From the NCBI RefSeq assembly GCF_022370755.2, contig NZ_CP092364.2:6014001-6078000 (forward strand): a DNA stretch of 64,000 nt. Reading direction: 5' to 3'. Source of the stretch: Mycolicibacterium goodii. GTDB lineage: Bacteria > Actinomycetota > Actinomycetes > Mycobacteriales > Mycobacteriaceae. A program made the position numbers and the translations under genes. This document shows positions 24,827 to 33,348 of this stretch, piece after piece. Position 1 is the stretch's first letter, and each line of letters begins with the position of its first letter. The notes below the pieces were generated by a model. The model saw only the letters and a list, made by a program, of their open reading frames with translations. It had not been told where the DNA came from and did no database searches.

Positions 24827-26200
24827 ATGTCAGTGCCCGCCACGCTCGAGCTCCAGACCGTCATCGACCGCCATCCCGTCGGACGGCTCCAACGCCGAGT
24901 GCTGCTGCTGTGTCTCGGTGTGCTCATCCTCGACGGAATCGATGTCGCCGTCGTGAGTTTCATCGCCCCCTCGCTGATCGCGGACTGGGGCATCAGCAAG
25001 GCGCAGCTAGGCCCGGTGGTCACCAGCGGGTTGCTGGGCCTGGCGGTCGGGTCATTGATCGCCGGCCCGCTGGCGGACCGGTTCGGCCGTCGCAAGATCA
25101 TCATCGGGTCGCTGGTGTTCTTCGGTCTGATGAGCGCCGCCACGGCCCTGTCGAGTGGAGTTCTCGAGTTCTCGATACTGCGGGTGCTGACCGGATTCGG
25201 TCTGGGCGCGGCCATGCCGAACGCGACGACGTTGGTCTCCGAGTACGCACCGGCACGGAGACGCAGCGCGATGATGGCGATCACGTACTGCGGTATGACG
25301 TTGGGCTCGGCGGTGGCCGGCTACCTCACGAGCGTCATCGTGGAGATCGCGAGCTGGCACTGGGTCCTGGTCGTCGGGGGTGTGCTCCCGCTGATCTACG
25401 CCGTGGTGGTCGCCGTCGCGTTGCCGGAGTCGCCGAAGTACCTGGCCCGCATACCCGAACGGAAGGCCGAACTCAACTCACTGATGGGCAGGGTTGTGCC
25501 CGAGAGTATTCCGGCGGGAACGCAGTTCGTGCTCGACGAGCCGCCCACCGGCAGGCGCGCGCCGTTCGTGGCCCTGTTGAGCCGACGGTTCCGACTCGGC
25601 ACGCTCACGATCTGGATCGGATTCATCGCAGCCTTCTTCATCGTCTACCTGATGAACAGCTGGCTTCCGATCCTGATGACCGACGTCGGTTTCGCGCTGA
25701 GCACCGCCGCCACCATCGGCTTGCTGCTGCAGGTCGGCGGAACGATCGGCAACATCGGAATCGGCTGGCTGATGGACCGATTCGGATTGCACCGCATCGT
25801 GGCGATCGGGATGGGATGCGCCGGCGTGCTGCTGGCACTCATCGCGGTGGCTCCGCAGCAGGTCGTGGTCATCGGCGTCCTGATCTTCGTGCTGGGCATG
25901 TTCACGAACTCCGTGGCCACCGGGTTCCCCATCCTGTCGGCGGCGTTCTATCCGACCGCGATCCGGGCCACCGGCACCAGTTGGGCCACCGGCGTCGCCC
26001 GGTTCGGCGCCATCGCAGGTGCGGCGGCCGGAACGGTGCTCGTCGCGTTCGGCATGCACTATCAGCAGGTGTTCCTCGCCCTGCTGATCCCGGTGGCGGT
26101 CTGCATCGCGGCGGTCGTCGCCAAGGGCCGGTGCGCACGCACCGCCGGTGGGGTGCACCTGCCGTCCCCGCGGTCCACCGAGGCGCAACTGCCCGCGTGA
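24827..26200 (+). CDS. MFS transporter, aromatic acid:proton symporter (PcaK-like) family
   Basis: The 457-residue protein has 12 predicted membrane helices and the AAHS-type signatures: LILDGIDVAVVSFIAPSL in helix 1 and PLADRFGRRKIIIG in loop 2-3, with a repeat in loop 8-9 (GWLMDRFGLHRIVAIG). A ribosome-binding site AAGGACC precedes the ATG at 24827, 9 bp after the reductase stop. It likely imports the aromatic substrate of the hydroxyquinol operon. A perfect stem-loop follows. Confidence 0.9.
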   Translation: MSVPATLELQTVIDRHPVGRLQRRVLLLCLGVLILDGIDVAVVSFIAPSLIADWGISKAQLGPVVTSGLLGLAVGSLIAGPLADRFGRRKIIIGSLVFFGLMSAATALSSGVLEFSILRVLTGFGLGAAMPNATTLVSEYAPARRRSAMMAITYCGMTLGSAVAGYLTSVIVEIASWHWVLVVGGVLPLIYAVVVAVALPESPKYLARIPERKAELNSLMGRVVPESIPAGTQFVLDEPPTGRRAPFVALLSRRFRLGTLTIWIGFIAAFFIVYLMNSWLPILMTDVGFALSTAATIGLLLQVGGTIGNIGIGWLMDRFGLHRIVAIGMGCAGVLLALIAVAPQQVVVIGVLIFVLGMFTNSVATGFPILSAAFYPTAIRATGTSWATGVARFGAIAGAAAGTVLVAFGMHYQQVFLALLIPVAVCIAAVVAKGRCARTAGGVHLPSPRSTEAQLPA

Positions 26201-26209
26201 ACGCCCGAT

Positions 26210-26248
26210 ACGAAATCCGCCCCGGTGTCACACCGGGGCGGATTTCGT
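26210..26248. terminator. perfect 19-bp stem-loop between convergent operons
   Basis: Arms ACGAAATCCGCCCCGGTGT (26210-26228) and ACACCGGGGCGGATTTCGT (26230-26248) are perfectly complementary with a minimal loop at GTCAC. It begins 9 bp after the MFS stop and ends 20 bp before the end of the SDR gene on the other strand, so it serves both directions. Confidence 0.85.
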
Positions 26249-26267
26249 TGTGAGCGGGTAAGACTCG

Positions 26268-27020
26268 TCAGACGGCCGTCAGGCCGCCGTCGACCATGAG
26301 TTCGGTGCCGGTCACATACGAGGCCTCGTCGCTGGCCAGGAACAGGACCGCGTCGGCAACTTCCTGCACTTTGCCCTCCCGTCTCAACGGCACCCCGTCG
26401 ATCTGCTTGGCCCGCCATGCCGGATCGGCAGACCCGCGCGAGGTCCGCATCGGTGGCAGCATGCCAGGCGCGACCGCGTTGACGCGGATGCCGTCGCCGG
26501 CGTAATGCACTGCCGCCGTTGTCGTCATCGCCTTCACGGCCGCCTTGGAGGCACCGTAGCCGAGGTGCACGCCGAGTTGGCCGATGTGCGCCGAGATCGA
26601 GGAAAGGTTGACGATGGACCCGCCGCCGGTGGGCTTCATCGCGGCAGCGCCGTGCTTCATACCGAGGAACACGCCGCGCGCGTTCACCGCGATCAGCCGG
26701 TCGAAGAACTCGGTGCTGGTGAGGTCGGGATCGAACGTGCCGCTGATCCCGGCGTTGTTCACCAGGATGTCGAGGCGTTCATGCCTGCCGAGGACGGCGT
26801 CGATCGCCACGGTCCACGCCGTCTCGTCGGTGACGTCGAGGTGAATGTAATCCGCTGTGCCACCGGCGGTCCTGATCTGCTTGGTGACCCGGCTACCTTC
26901 CTCGTCGTCCACGTCGGCGATGACGACGACGGCACCCTCCCGGCTGAAGGTCTCGGCGGTGGCGCAGCCCATTCCGTTGGCAGCGCCGGTGATGAGGGCG
27001 ATCTTGCCCACTAGACGCAT
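26268..27020 (-). CDS. short-chain dehydrogenase/reductase
   Basis: The 250-residue classical SDR has TGAANGMGCATAETF for cofactor binding, NNAG in LDILVNNAGIS, the catalytic Ser in IVNLSSISAH and YxxxK in YGASKAAVKA. The cofactor loop aspartate (VIADVDDEEG) suggests NAD(H). AAAGGAGCC precedes the ATG at 27020. Its start overlaps the end of the upstream hydrolase gene by 10 bp, giving a two-gene operon convergent with the hydroxyquinol genes and probably co-regulated with them. Confidence 0.9.
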   Translation of the reverse strand: MRLVGKIALITGAANGMGCATAETFSREGAVVVIADVDDEEGSRVTKQIRTAGGTADYIHLDVTDETAWTVAIDAVLGRHERLDILVNNAGISGTFDPDLTSTEFFDRLIAVNARGVFLGMKHGAAAMKPTGGGSIVNLSSISAHIGQLGVHLGYGASKAAVKAMTTTAAVHYAGDGIRVNAVAPGMLPPMRTSRGSADPAWRAKQIDGVPLRREGKVQEVADAVLFLASDEASYVTGTELMVDGGLTAV

Positions 27021-27904
27021 GGGTTCGGCTCCTTTCGTGGTGACTTTTCGAGGAAATGGTTCAGGGCATCGAGCACGGCGTGCGGTGCCTCTTCGGGCAC
27101 GTAATGTCCACCGGGAACGGGTGCCCCGGTGACGGCCGCCGGATCTTCGTGATGCTCACGCCAGATGCCCAGCACGTCGGCGTCGGCGAGACCGCCCTCA
27201 GCGCCCCACAACAGCAGCAAGGGACACCGCAACCGCAGCCCGCGCGCGTGGTCGGCATCGTCGAGTGCGAGGTCGGAGGTGAACCCGGCGCGATAATCCT
27301 CGAACGTGGCGTGCAGGTGAGCCGGATCCGAATAGGCGTCGACGTAATGCCGGAAGGCCGGCTCGTCGACGGCGCCGGATTCGAGCACTCCACGCAGGAA
27401 GTACCGCAGATAGGCCTCCGCGTTGCCTGCCACGAGCAGTTCGGGGAGATCGGGTTGCAGATGGAAGAACCAGTGCCACATCTGTGCCGCGGAATGTCGG
27501 TCGAAAGACCGCATGACGACCCGGGTCGGCAGCACGTCCAGCAGCGCGAGTGCGCTGACCTCCGACGGATGGTCGAGCGCCCACCGGTGCGCGACCCGTG
27601 CACCGCGGTCATGCCCCACCACGATGGTGCTGTCCAGGCCGAGCTGCCGCAGCAGTGCGCTGAGATCGCCCGCGGTGGTCCGCTTGTCGTATCCGGATGA
27701 GGCAAGCCCTGACGCGCCGTAACCACGCAGATCGGGCACGATGACCGTGTACCGCTCGGCAAGCGGGCGGGCGACTTTGCGCCAGCACTGACCGGTTTGA
27801 GGCCAGCCGTGCAGCAGGACGATCGGTTCCGCGCCGTCGCCGATGACTCGGTACGCGAGTTCGACGTCATTGACGGTCGCGGTCCGGATCGGGTCGTGCA
27901 ACAT
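27011..27904 (-). CDS. alpha/beta hydrolase, haloacetate-dehalogenase-like
   Basis: The 297-residue protein has the oxyanion motif HGWPQTGQCW, DLRGYGASG, a nucleophile elbow GHDRGARVAH with Asp as nucleophile and not Ser, and a cap segment MWHWFFHLQPDLPELL like fluoroacetate dehalogenases and epoxide hydrolases. The catalytic His is in PGGHYVPEEAP. It therefore may be a haloacid dehalogenase or an ester/epoxide hydrolase. A strong RBS GGGGAGGAAG precedes ATG 27904. A copy of the shared palindrome lies 64 bp upstream. Confidence 0.85.
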   Translation of the reverse strand: MLHDPIRTATVNDVELAYRVIGDGAEPIVLLHGWPQTGQCWRKVARPLAERYTVIVPDLRGYGASGLASSGYDKRTTAGDLSALLRQLGLDSTIVVGHDRGARVAHRWALDHPSEVSALALLDVLPTRVVMRSFDRHSAAQMWHWFFHLQPDLPELLVAGNAEAYLRYFLRGVLESGAVDEPAFRHYVDAYSDPAHLHATFEDYRAGFTSDLALDDADHARGLRLRCPLLLLWGAEGGLADADVLGIWREHHEDPAAVTGAPVPGGHYVPEEAPHAVLDALNHFLEKSPRKEPNPCV

Positions 27905-27937
27905 GTTTCTTCCTCCCCAGGTCAGGGTTGACGCTAC

Positions 27938-27952
27938 GGCGGTACAACCGCC
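27938..27952. promoter_or_regulatory. 15-bp inverted repeat GGCGGT-ACA-ACCGCC
   Basis: Perfect 6-bp arms around a 3-bp centre, in the promoter region of the hydrolase-SDR operon and adjacent to the 27968-27984 palindrome. Its 6-3-6 architecture matches that of the site at 28879 beside the IclR gene, although the sequences differ. Confidence 0.45.
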
Positions 27953-27967
27953 ACCACGAACGACGTG

Positions 27968-27984
27968 TTGCCACTCAGCGGCAG
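27968..27984. promoter_or_regulatory. shared operator copy 2 (matches 22159 site at 15/17)
   Basis: TTGCCACTCAGCGGCAG differs from CTGCCGCTCAGCGGCAG at two positions and lies upstream of the hydrolase-SDR operon, downstream of the IclR gene. The repeated occurrence in two promoters of adjacent catabolic operons supports a regulatory role. Confidence 0.6.
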
Positions 27985-28080
27985 CGGGTCAGGTGGGCCG
28001 CCGTCGATCGATGCGCAGGAAGAACACATGGCCGGCGTCTTCGGTTACACCGAAGTCGTGACCACGTCGACGGGATCGCG

Positions 28081-28827
28081 TCAGAGCAGGCTGCGGGAGA
28101 TGCCAAGCGCTGCGGTGCGAACCGCGGGGGCGAGCCTGTCGAGCGACGTACCCGAGTGCGTGACGATACTGACGGCCCCCGACAGCCTGCCCGCATGGAT
28201 GATCGGGCTGGCCACGGAGATCGCTCCGAGCGTCATCTCCTCGTAGGAGTAGGCAAGTCCGGTGTGGCGGACGCGTTCCAGCGCCGTTGCCAGCCGGCCT
28301 GCTTCCGTGATGGAGTGGATGGTGCTGCGCTCCAGTCCGTGAGCCACAGCGGTTTCGAGGAGATCACGCGGTGAGAATGCGAGGAGAACCTTGCCGACAC
28401 CGGTCGTGTGCAGGGGTAGCCGCCCTCCGACGTGCGTGACGGTAGGCACGGCCTTGTGCCCGGTGATCTTCTCGATGCACAACGCCTCGATGCCGTCCAG
28501 GACGGCCAACTGCACATTTTCCCTTGTCGCCTGAAACAGGTCGTGCATGTAGGGCAGAGCCGCCTCACGGAGATTACGGGCCTGTGGGGCAAGAGAACCC
28601 ACCTGCCACAGGCGGACCCCGATCCGATAGGCCCCGCTGGGGAGCCGTTCGAGACCGCCCCAGTCGGTCAGTTCGGTGATGAGCCGGCGTGCGGTCGACA
28701 GTGGCAACTCGGCGCGCTGTGCGATCCCGGTCAGCGTGAGCTCGCGGTGGTCCACGTCGAAGCAGTCGAGAACCGCGAGCAGTCGGCTTCCCACCGTCGC
28801 CCCGGGGACGCTGGTGTTGCCTGCCAT
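28081..28827 (-). CDS. IclR family transcriptional regulator
   Basis: The 248-residue protein has an N-terminal winged helix (LSTARRLITELTDWGGLERL, about residues 38-57) and a GAF-like effector domain with GGRLPLHTTGVGKVLLAFSPRD, YSYEEMTLGAISVASPI, characteristic of IclR regulators of aromatic degradation (PcaR/CatR-like). A perfect RBS GAAGGAGG precedes ATG 28827. It most likely controls the hydrolase-SDR operon, the hydroxyquinol operon, or both, through the shared palindrome. Confidence 0.92.
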   Translation of the reverse strand: MAGNTSVPGATVGSRLLAVLDCFDVDHRELTLTGIAQRAELPLSTARRLITELTDWGGLERLPSGAYRIGVRLWQVGSLAPQARNLREAALPYMHDLFQATRENVQLAVLDGIEALCIEKITGHKAVPTVTHVGGRLPLHTTGVGKVLLAFSPRDLLETAVAHGLERSTIHSITEAGRLATALERVRHTGLAYSYEEMTLGAISVASPIIHAGRLSGAVSIVTHSGTSLDRLAPAVRTAALGISRSLL

Positions 28828-28878
28828 GCGGGCCTCCTTCGACTCTCAGAGCGCGGCACGTCAGCTGTCTCCAAACCT

Positions 28879-28893
28879 AGGGTGGCGCACCCT
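28879..28893. promoter_or_regulatory. inverted repeat AGGGTG-GCG-CACCCT between divergent genes
   Basis: A perfect 6-3-6 palindrome in the 100-bp region between the IclR gene and the DoxX gene. A TATATG element (28914-28919) follows, close to the DoxX start. IclR autoregulation is a plausible but unproven role. Confidence 0.45.
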
Positions 28894-28927
28894 GCTGACA
28901 TCGTGGAACCGTTTATATGTACTCGAT

Positions 28928-29455
28928 ATGAGAACGTCGGTGTCTTCCGGGACCGGCCATAGCGTCGACACCGTGAACACAGCTCTGCGGCACAAGGCCG
29001 CGAAGATCATCGGCCTCGTATCCCTGCCCTTTTCACGTCGACTCCGAGCGGTCACCCCGTTGGCCGTGCGGGTGGTCGTCGGAATGGTGATGATCGCCCA
29101 CGCGGGTCACTTCACGCCCGACGAGTTCGGCGTGATCCTTGATCAGCGGCTGGGCCTGCCGCTCAGCACCCTCGTCGCGTGGCTGGTCACGCTCATGCTC
29201 TACATCGGAGGTGCGCTGTTCATCCTGGGCTTGTTCTCCCGGTGGGTCGCCATTGGGTTCATCGGGCACATGACACTGGCCGTCGCGCTCATCGATGTCC
29301 ACGAGGGGTTGGCGCCGCAGTCCGGTGGAGGCATGCAGATCGCGTTGCTGCTGTTGACGGGGTCGCTCGTGATCCTGGTGTCCGGCCCGGGCCCCTTGTC
29401 GCTCGACAATGTGATCGGCTGGGACTCCGGGTGGTCGGACAAACCGTCTTCGTGA
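28928..29455 (+). CDS. DoxX family membrane protein
   Basis: The frame from the ATG at 28928 encodes 175 residues; a GTG at 28973 would give 160. Four membrane helices are visible (TPLAVRVVVGMVMIAHAGHF, LGLPLSTLVAWLVTLMLYIGG, AIGFIGHMTLAVALIDV, MQIALLLLTGSLVILVS), the DoxX pattern, with the conserved GHF and amphipathic turns. DoxX proteins are often linked to redox or thiosulfate-related membrane complexes, but no partner is next to it. It is divergent from IclR. Confidence 0.8.
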   Translation: MRTSVSSGTGHSVDTVNTALRHKAAKIIGLVSLPFSRRLRAVTPLAVRVVVGMVMIAHAGHFTPDEFGVILDQRLGLPLSTLVAWLVTLMLYIGGALFILGLFSRWVAIGFIGHMTLAVALIDVHEGLAPQSGGGMQIALLLLTGSLVILVSGPGPLSLDNVIGWDSGWSDKPSS

Positions 29456-29475
29456 CGTCGGCCTCGGGTCCCGGC

Positions 29476-30840
29476 TCAATCCGCGACGACGTAGACCTGC
29501 TTGTTGACGAATTCGTCGATGCCGAGCGTGCCGAGTTCACGGCCGAAGCCGGACCGCTTGATGCCGCCGAACGGGATGTCGGGACCGTCTCCGGAGGGGG
29601 TGTTGACGTTGACCATGCCGGCATCGAGGCGCCGTGCCACGGCTTCGGCCCTGGCGGTGTCGGAGCTGAAAACCGAGGCGCCGAGCCCGAACTCCGTGGA
29701 GTTGGCGAGCGTGATCGCCTCCGCTTCGTCGGCGACGCGGTAGACGACAGCCACGGGGCCGAACAGTTCCTCGGTGTAGGCGCGCATGCCCGGTGTCACG
29801 CCGGTCAGCACCGCAGGCGAGTAGAACGCCTTCGGTGCCTCGGACAGCACGCCACCGGTGTGCAGCGTCGCGCCCTTGTCGACCGCGTCGGCGACCTGCG
29901 CGGCGATGGTCTCGGCGGCTGCGCGTGAGGACAGCGGGGCCACCTCGACACCGGTGAACCCCTCTGCTGCCGAGACCAACTCGGCGACGAAATCGTCGTA
30001 GATCTCCTCGAGGACAATGATTCGCTTGTTGGAGTTACACGCCTGGCCCATGTTGTGCATGCGGAAGTTCCACGCCGTGCGCGCGAGCTCTCCGGGATCT
30101 CCGTCGAGCACGATGAACGGATCCGATCCGCCCAGCTCGAGCACGCACTTTTTCAGTGCCTGTCCGGCCAATCCCGCGATGGCCGCGCCGGCCCGCTCCG
30201 ACCCGGTGACCGATACCCCCTGCACCCGTGGGTCGGCGATGATCGTCGCAACCTGATCGAACGTCGCGAACAGATTGGTGTACACGCCGTCGGGCACACC
30301 GGCGTCGCGCATCAACTCGGCGAATGCGAGCGCGCACTGGGGAACCGACTCGGCATGCTTGAGCAACAAAGTGTTTCCCAGCAGCAGGTTGGGGGCCGCG
30401 AAGCGCGCGATCTGATAGACCGGGAAGTTCCACGGCATGACGCCGAGCAGGACGCCGACCGGTTGGCGGCGGATGACCGCCTGCCCGCCGGTGAACGTTG
30501 GAATGGGTTCATCGGCGAGCAGGTCGGCGCCCCGGTCGGCGTAGAACTGGAAAATCGATGCCGAGAACCGGGTCTCGCCGGCTCCTTGACCGAGCTTCTT
30601 GCCCATCTCCAGTTGCGCCAACCTCGCGAAGTGCTCGGCACGTTCGCGCAGCAGCTTCCCCACGGTCCGGACCACGTCGATGCGTTCGTCCAAAGGCGTT
30701 GTGCGCCAGGATCGGTACGCCGTCTCGGCGGCGGTGATCGCCGCCGAGACCTGATCGTGGGTGGCGGTGTCGTACTCAGCGAGAACCTCGCCGGTCGCCG
30801 GGTTGGTGCTGCGGTACGGCGGCTGGATGGTGACGGTCAA
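29476..30840 (-). CDS. aldehyde dehydrogenase, succinate-semialdehyde dehydrogenase type
   Basis: The 454-residue NAD(P)-dependent enzyme has SVTGSERAGAAIA for the nucleotide site, Glu in CVLELGGSDPF and catalytic Cys268 in MGQACNSNKR, followed by RSGFGRELGTLGIDEFVN. Length and motifs fit the GabD/Sad group that oxidises succinate semialdehyde. No ATG is available at the right place; I use TTG at 30840, which lies just after GAGGAG. It is downstream of an amino-acid permease by 44 bp and is predicted to finish the pyrrolidine-GABA branch of the amine locus or to oxidise an omega-amino aldehyde. Confidence 0.85.
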   Translation of the reverse strand: MTVTIQPPYRSTNPATGEVLAEYDTATHDQVSAAITAAETAYRSWRTTPLDERIDVVRTVGKLLRERAEHFARLAQLEMGKKLGQGAGETRFSASIFQFYADRGADLLADEPIPTFTGGQAVIRRQPVGVLLGVMPWNFPVYQIARFAAPNLLLGNTLLLKHAESVPQCALAFAELMRDAGVPDGVYTNLFATFDQVATIIADPRVQGVSVTGSERAGAAIAGLAGQALKKCVLELGGSDPFIVLDGDPGELARTAWNFRMHNMGQACNSNKRIIVLEEIYDDFVAELVSAAEGFTGVEVAPLSSRAAAETIAAQVADAVDKGATLHTGGVLSEAPKAFYSPAVLTGVTPGMRAYTEELFGPVAVVYRVADEAEAITLANSTEFGLGASVFSSDTARAEAVARRLDAGMVNVNTPSGDGPDIPFGGIKRSGFGRELGTLGIDEFVNKQVYVVAD

Positions 30841-30884
30841 GACTCCTCTTTCGATCGTGAGCGGAATAAGCGGACGGTGTGCGC

Positions 30885-32402
30885 CTAACCCTTGGTGGCG
30901 GGAATGGCGTCGGAGTACGGCGCGGTGCTGCGGTCGTGCAACGGGTGAACTGCCATGTAGATCAGGCCGGTCACCACGACGACGGCGGCCGACAGTGCGA
31001 CGATCCAGTTGTCGAACCAGGGAGCGTCGGGGGTGCGGGGCCACGCCATGTTCACCATGGCGGTGATGCCGTACACGAGCGCCGCGATGTTCACGGGCAC
31101 GCCCCACTTGCCGAGGGTGTACTTGCCGGACGGCACCCAGCCCTTGAGCCGGGCACGCAGCGCGGCCAGCACGACCATCTGGAAGCCCAGGTAGATACCG
31201 AACGCCGCGAAGCTGATGATCTTGGTGATCGCGTCGGTGGAGATCTTGGAGCCGATGATGATCACCGCGGGCACGATGGCGGCCAGGATCAGCGCGTACG
31301 GCGGCACGTGCCGAGAAGCCGAGAACCTCTTGAGCAGGCTGCTGCCCATGATCATGTCGTCACGGCCGTACGAATAGGCCAGTCGGCTCGCGGCGGCCTG
31401 CAGGCTCATCGCGCACGACAGGAACGAGATCAGGACGATGACCAGAATGACCTTCGAACCGATCGGGCCGAACGCCTCGGTGAGCACGGTGCTGACCGGG
31501 TCGACGTCCTCACCGGCGATCACCGCAGGGATGTCGGCGACCGCGAGGACGAGCGAGAGGCACACGAAAGTGGCTGCGGCACCGCCGATGTATATGGTGC
31601 GACGCATGGCCTTGGGGATCAGCCGGCCCGGATCGGGGACCTCCTCGGCGACGTCGCCGCAGGCCTCGAAACCGTAGTACTGGTAGACACCGATCAGCGC
31701 CGCGGCCGCGAATGCCCACAGGTAGCTACCGTCACCGCCCGCGCCGAAGCTGTCGAAGATGACGCCGAGGTTGTGCTCACGATGTGCGACCAGCAGCCAG
31801 CCGCCGACCACGAGCGCACCGATGATCTCGGCCGTGAAACCGATGATCGCGGCCTTGGCAAGGACTTTCGTGCCCATGAAGTTGATGACCGTGGCCAGCG
31901 CGAGCAACAGCAGCGCGAATGCGATGGTGTTGTTCACGGTGGCGTCGATTCCGAAGGTGGCGGCGATGAACGGGCCGGAGCCGTAGGTCACCGACGAGAT
32001 CGTCACCAGTAGGGCCACGAGGTACACCCACCCGGTCATCCATGCGTAGCGGCGGCCCCACAGTCGTCGGGCCCACGGGTACACCCCGCCCGCGACGGGG
32101 AACTGCGCGACGACCTCACTGAACACCAGCGCGACCAGCAGCTGTCCGACACCGACGATCAAGAGGCTCCAGATCATCGGTGGGCCACCGGTCGCCAGCG
32201 CGTACGCGAACAATGTGTAGATGCCGACCACCGGCGACAGGTAGGTGAATCCGAGCGAGAAGTTGGCCCACGGGCTCATGTCCCGTTTGAACTCGGACTT
32301 GTAGCCGAGCTTGTCGAGGTGGGCTGCGTCGGAGTCGTGAGCGACGGATTCCGGATCTGCGGCCCCTTCCGAGGGGCTGACGGGGGACTTGGAAATAGAC
32401 AT
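30885..32402 (-). CDS. APC superfamily permease (amine/GABA-type candidate)
   Basis: The ATG at 32402 gives a 505-residue protein with about 12 helices. Motifs include FSEVVAQFPVAGGVYPWARR and GFEACGDVAEEVPDPGRLIP, characteristic of amino acid/choline/GABA permeases of the ACT type. It has a hydrophilic N-terminal tail of about 45 residues. It is transcribed with the semialdehyde dehydrogenase and divergently from the PipR-like regulator, so uptake of a secondary amine or omega-amino acid is inferred. Confidence 0.87.
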   Translation of the reverse strand: MSISKSPVSPSEGAADPESVAHDSDAAHLDKLGYKSEFKRDMSPWANFSLGFTYLSPVVGIYTLFAYALATGGPPMIWSLLIVGVGQLLVALVFSEVVAQFPVAGGVYPWARRLWGRRYAWMTGWVYLVALLVTISSVTYGSGPFIAATFGIDATVNNTIAFALLLLALATVINFMGTKVLAKAAIIGFTAEIIGALVVGGWLLVAHREHNLGVIFDSFGAGGDGSYLWAFAAAALIGVYQYYGFEACGDVAEEVPDPGRLIPKAMRRTIYIGGAAATFVCLSLVLAVADIPAVIAGEDVDPVSTVLTEAFGPIGSKVILVIVLISFLSCAMSLQAAASRLAYSYGRDDMIMGSSLLKRFSASRHVPPYALILAAIVPAVIIIGSKISTDAITKIISFAAFGIYLGFQMVVLAALRARLKGWVPSGKYTLGKWGVPVNIAALVYGITAMVNMAWPRTPDAPWFDNWIVALSAAVVVVTGLIYMAVHPLHDRSTAPYSDAIPATKG

Positions 32403-32610
32403 CAGCCTGCTTTCTGCTGGAGGTGCTGCGCCAAGTGAGCGAAAAACTACATTCCTATTGTTTATGCGGCAACAGGAACGGCAGAATTTGTCGCAAATCG
32501 GGTAGATTGCCGACATCGGACAGGCCGATCTGGCCAACCGGTCCCATCCGGGATCGCCCATCTGTATGTGGACAAGATCTGCATGGATCGTGAGAAGAGG
32601 AGAAGCACCG

Positions 32611-33348
32611 GTGTCGCTGTCGCCGCTCGTCGCGCCCGAGGCCCCGGTGGGCCGCGCCGACGAGATCGTGCAACGTATCACCGAGGCCATCCACCTCGGC
32701 TTGCTGGACGACGGCGAGCGTCTGCCGGTCGAGGTCGATCTGGCCGCACAGTTCGGCGTCGCGCCGATGACCGTGCGCGAGGCGCTGGCGACGCTGCGCG
32801 AACTCGAGCTGGTGGAAACCCGGCGTGGACGCAGCGGCGGCTCGTTCGTACGCAGGCCCGCGGGCCCGCCGGTCGAGAAGCTGACCGCCCGCCTCGCCGC
32901 CATGAGTGCCTCTGACCTGCGTGATCTGTTCGACGAACACACGGCGGTCGCCGGTCAGGCCGCGCGACTGGCCGCCGAGCGGGCCGCGCCGTCGACGGTG
33001 CGGCGGCTGTTCGCGCTGACCGATCAGCTCGACACCGCGACCTCGCTGCGCGACCGCATCCGGGCCGACAGCCGCTTCCACATCCAGGTCGCGGTAGCGG
33101 CGCAGTCGGCGCGGTTGGCCCGCCGGGAGGCGAATCTGCAGGCGGAGGTGTCCGGACTGATCTGGTTGCCCATCGGGCCACCCATCGACGTCGCCGCCTA
33201 TGTAGAGGAGAAGCACGCGATCGCCGCCGCCATCGCCGCCGAAAACGCATCAGAAGCGCGCCAATTGGCCGAGGCTCATGTGACGGGTCAGCTCGCCCGA
33301 TTGACGCAGATCAACCTCGATCTCGCGACGAAGGAGGCCGGCGAATGA
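32611..33348 (+). CDS. pipR: GntR family regulator, PipR-like
   Basis: The GTG at 32611 is preceded by AGAGGAGAAG, giving 245 residues. The winged helix (EVDLAAQFGVAPMTVREALATLRE) is followed by an FCD-like helical domain (FHIQVAVAAQSARLARREANLQ). In M. smegmatis, PipR is a GntR repressor associated with the PipA P450 of pyrrolidine/piperidine use, and this position matches. It is divergent from the permease operon and coupled by ATGA to a Cache-domain protein. Confidence 0.8.
   Translation: MSLSPLVAPEAPVGRADEIVQRITEAIHLGLLDDGERLPVEVDLAAQFGVAPMTVREALATLRELELVETRRGRSGGSFVRRPAGPPVEKLTARLAAMSASDLRDLFDEHTAVAGQAARLAAERAAPSTVRRLFALTDQLDTATSLRDRIRADSRFHIQVAVAAQSARLARREANLQAEVSGLIWLPIGPPIDVAAYVEEKHAIAAAIAAENASEARQLAEAHVTGQLARLTQINLDLATKEAGE

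Noticed and set aside
23854..26253. 799-aa open frame on the + strand
   Set aside because: It is the out-of-register shadow of the maleylacetate reductase and the MFS transporter; the product is Arg/Gly/His-rich and lacks membrane helices or domains.
32403..32610. Operator for the PipR-like regulator in the permease/pipR divergent region
   Set aside because: Several weak inverted repeats such as TTCCT-N2-TGTT against AACAGGAA are visible but none is convincing or repeated ahead of the P450 gene.
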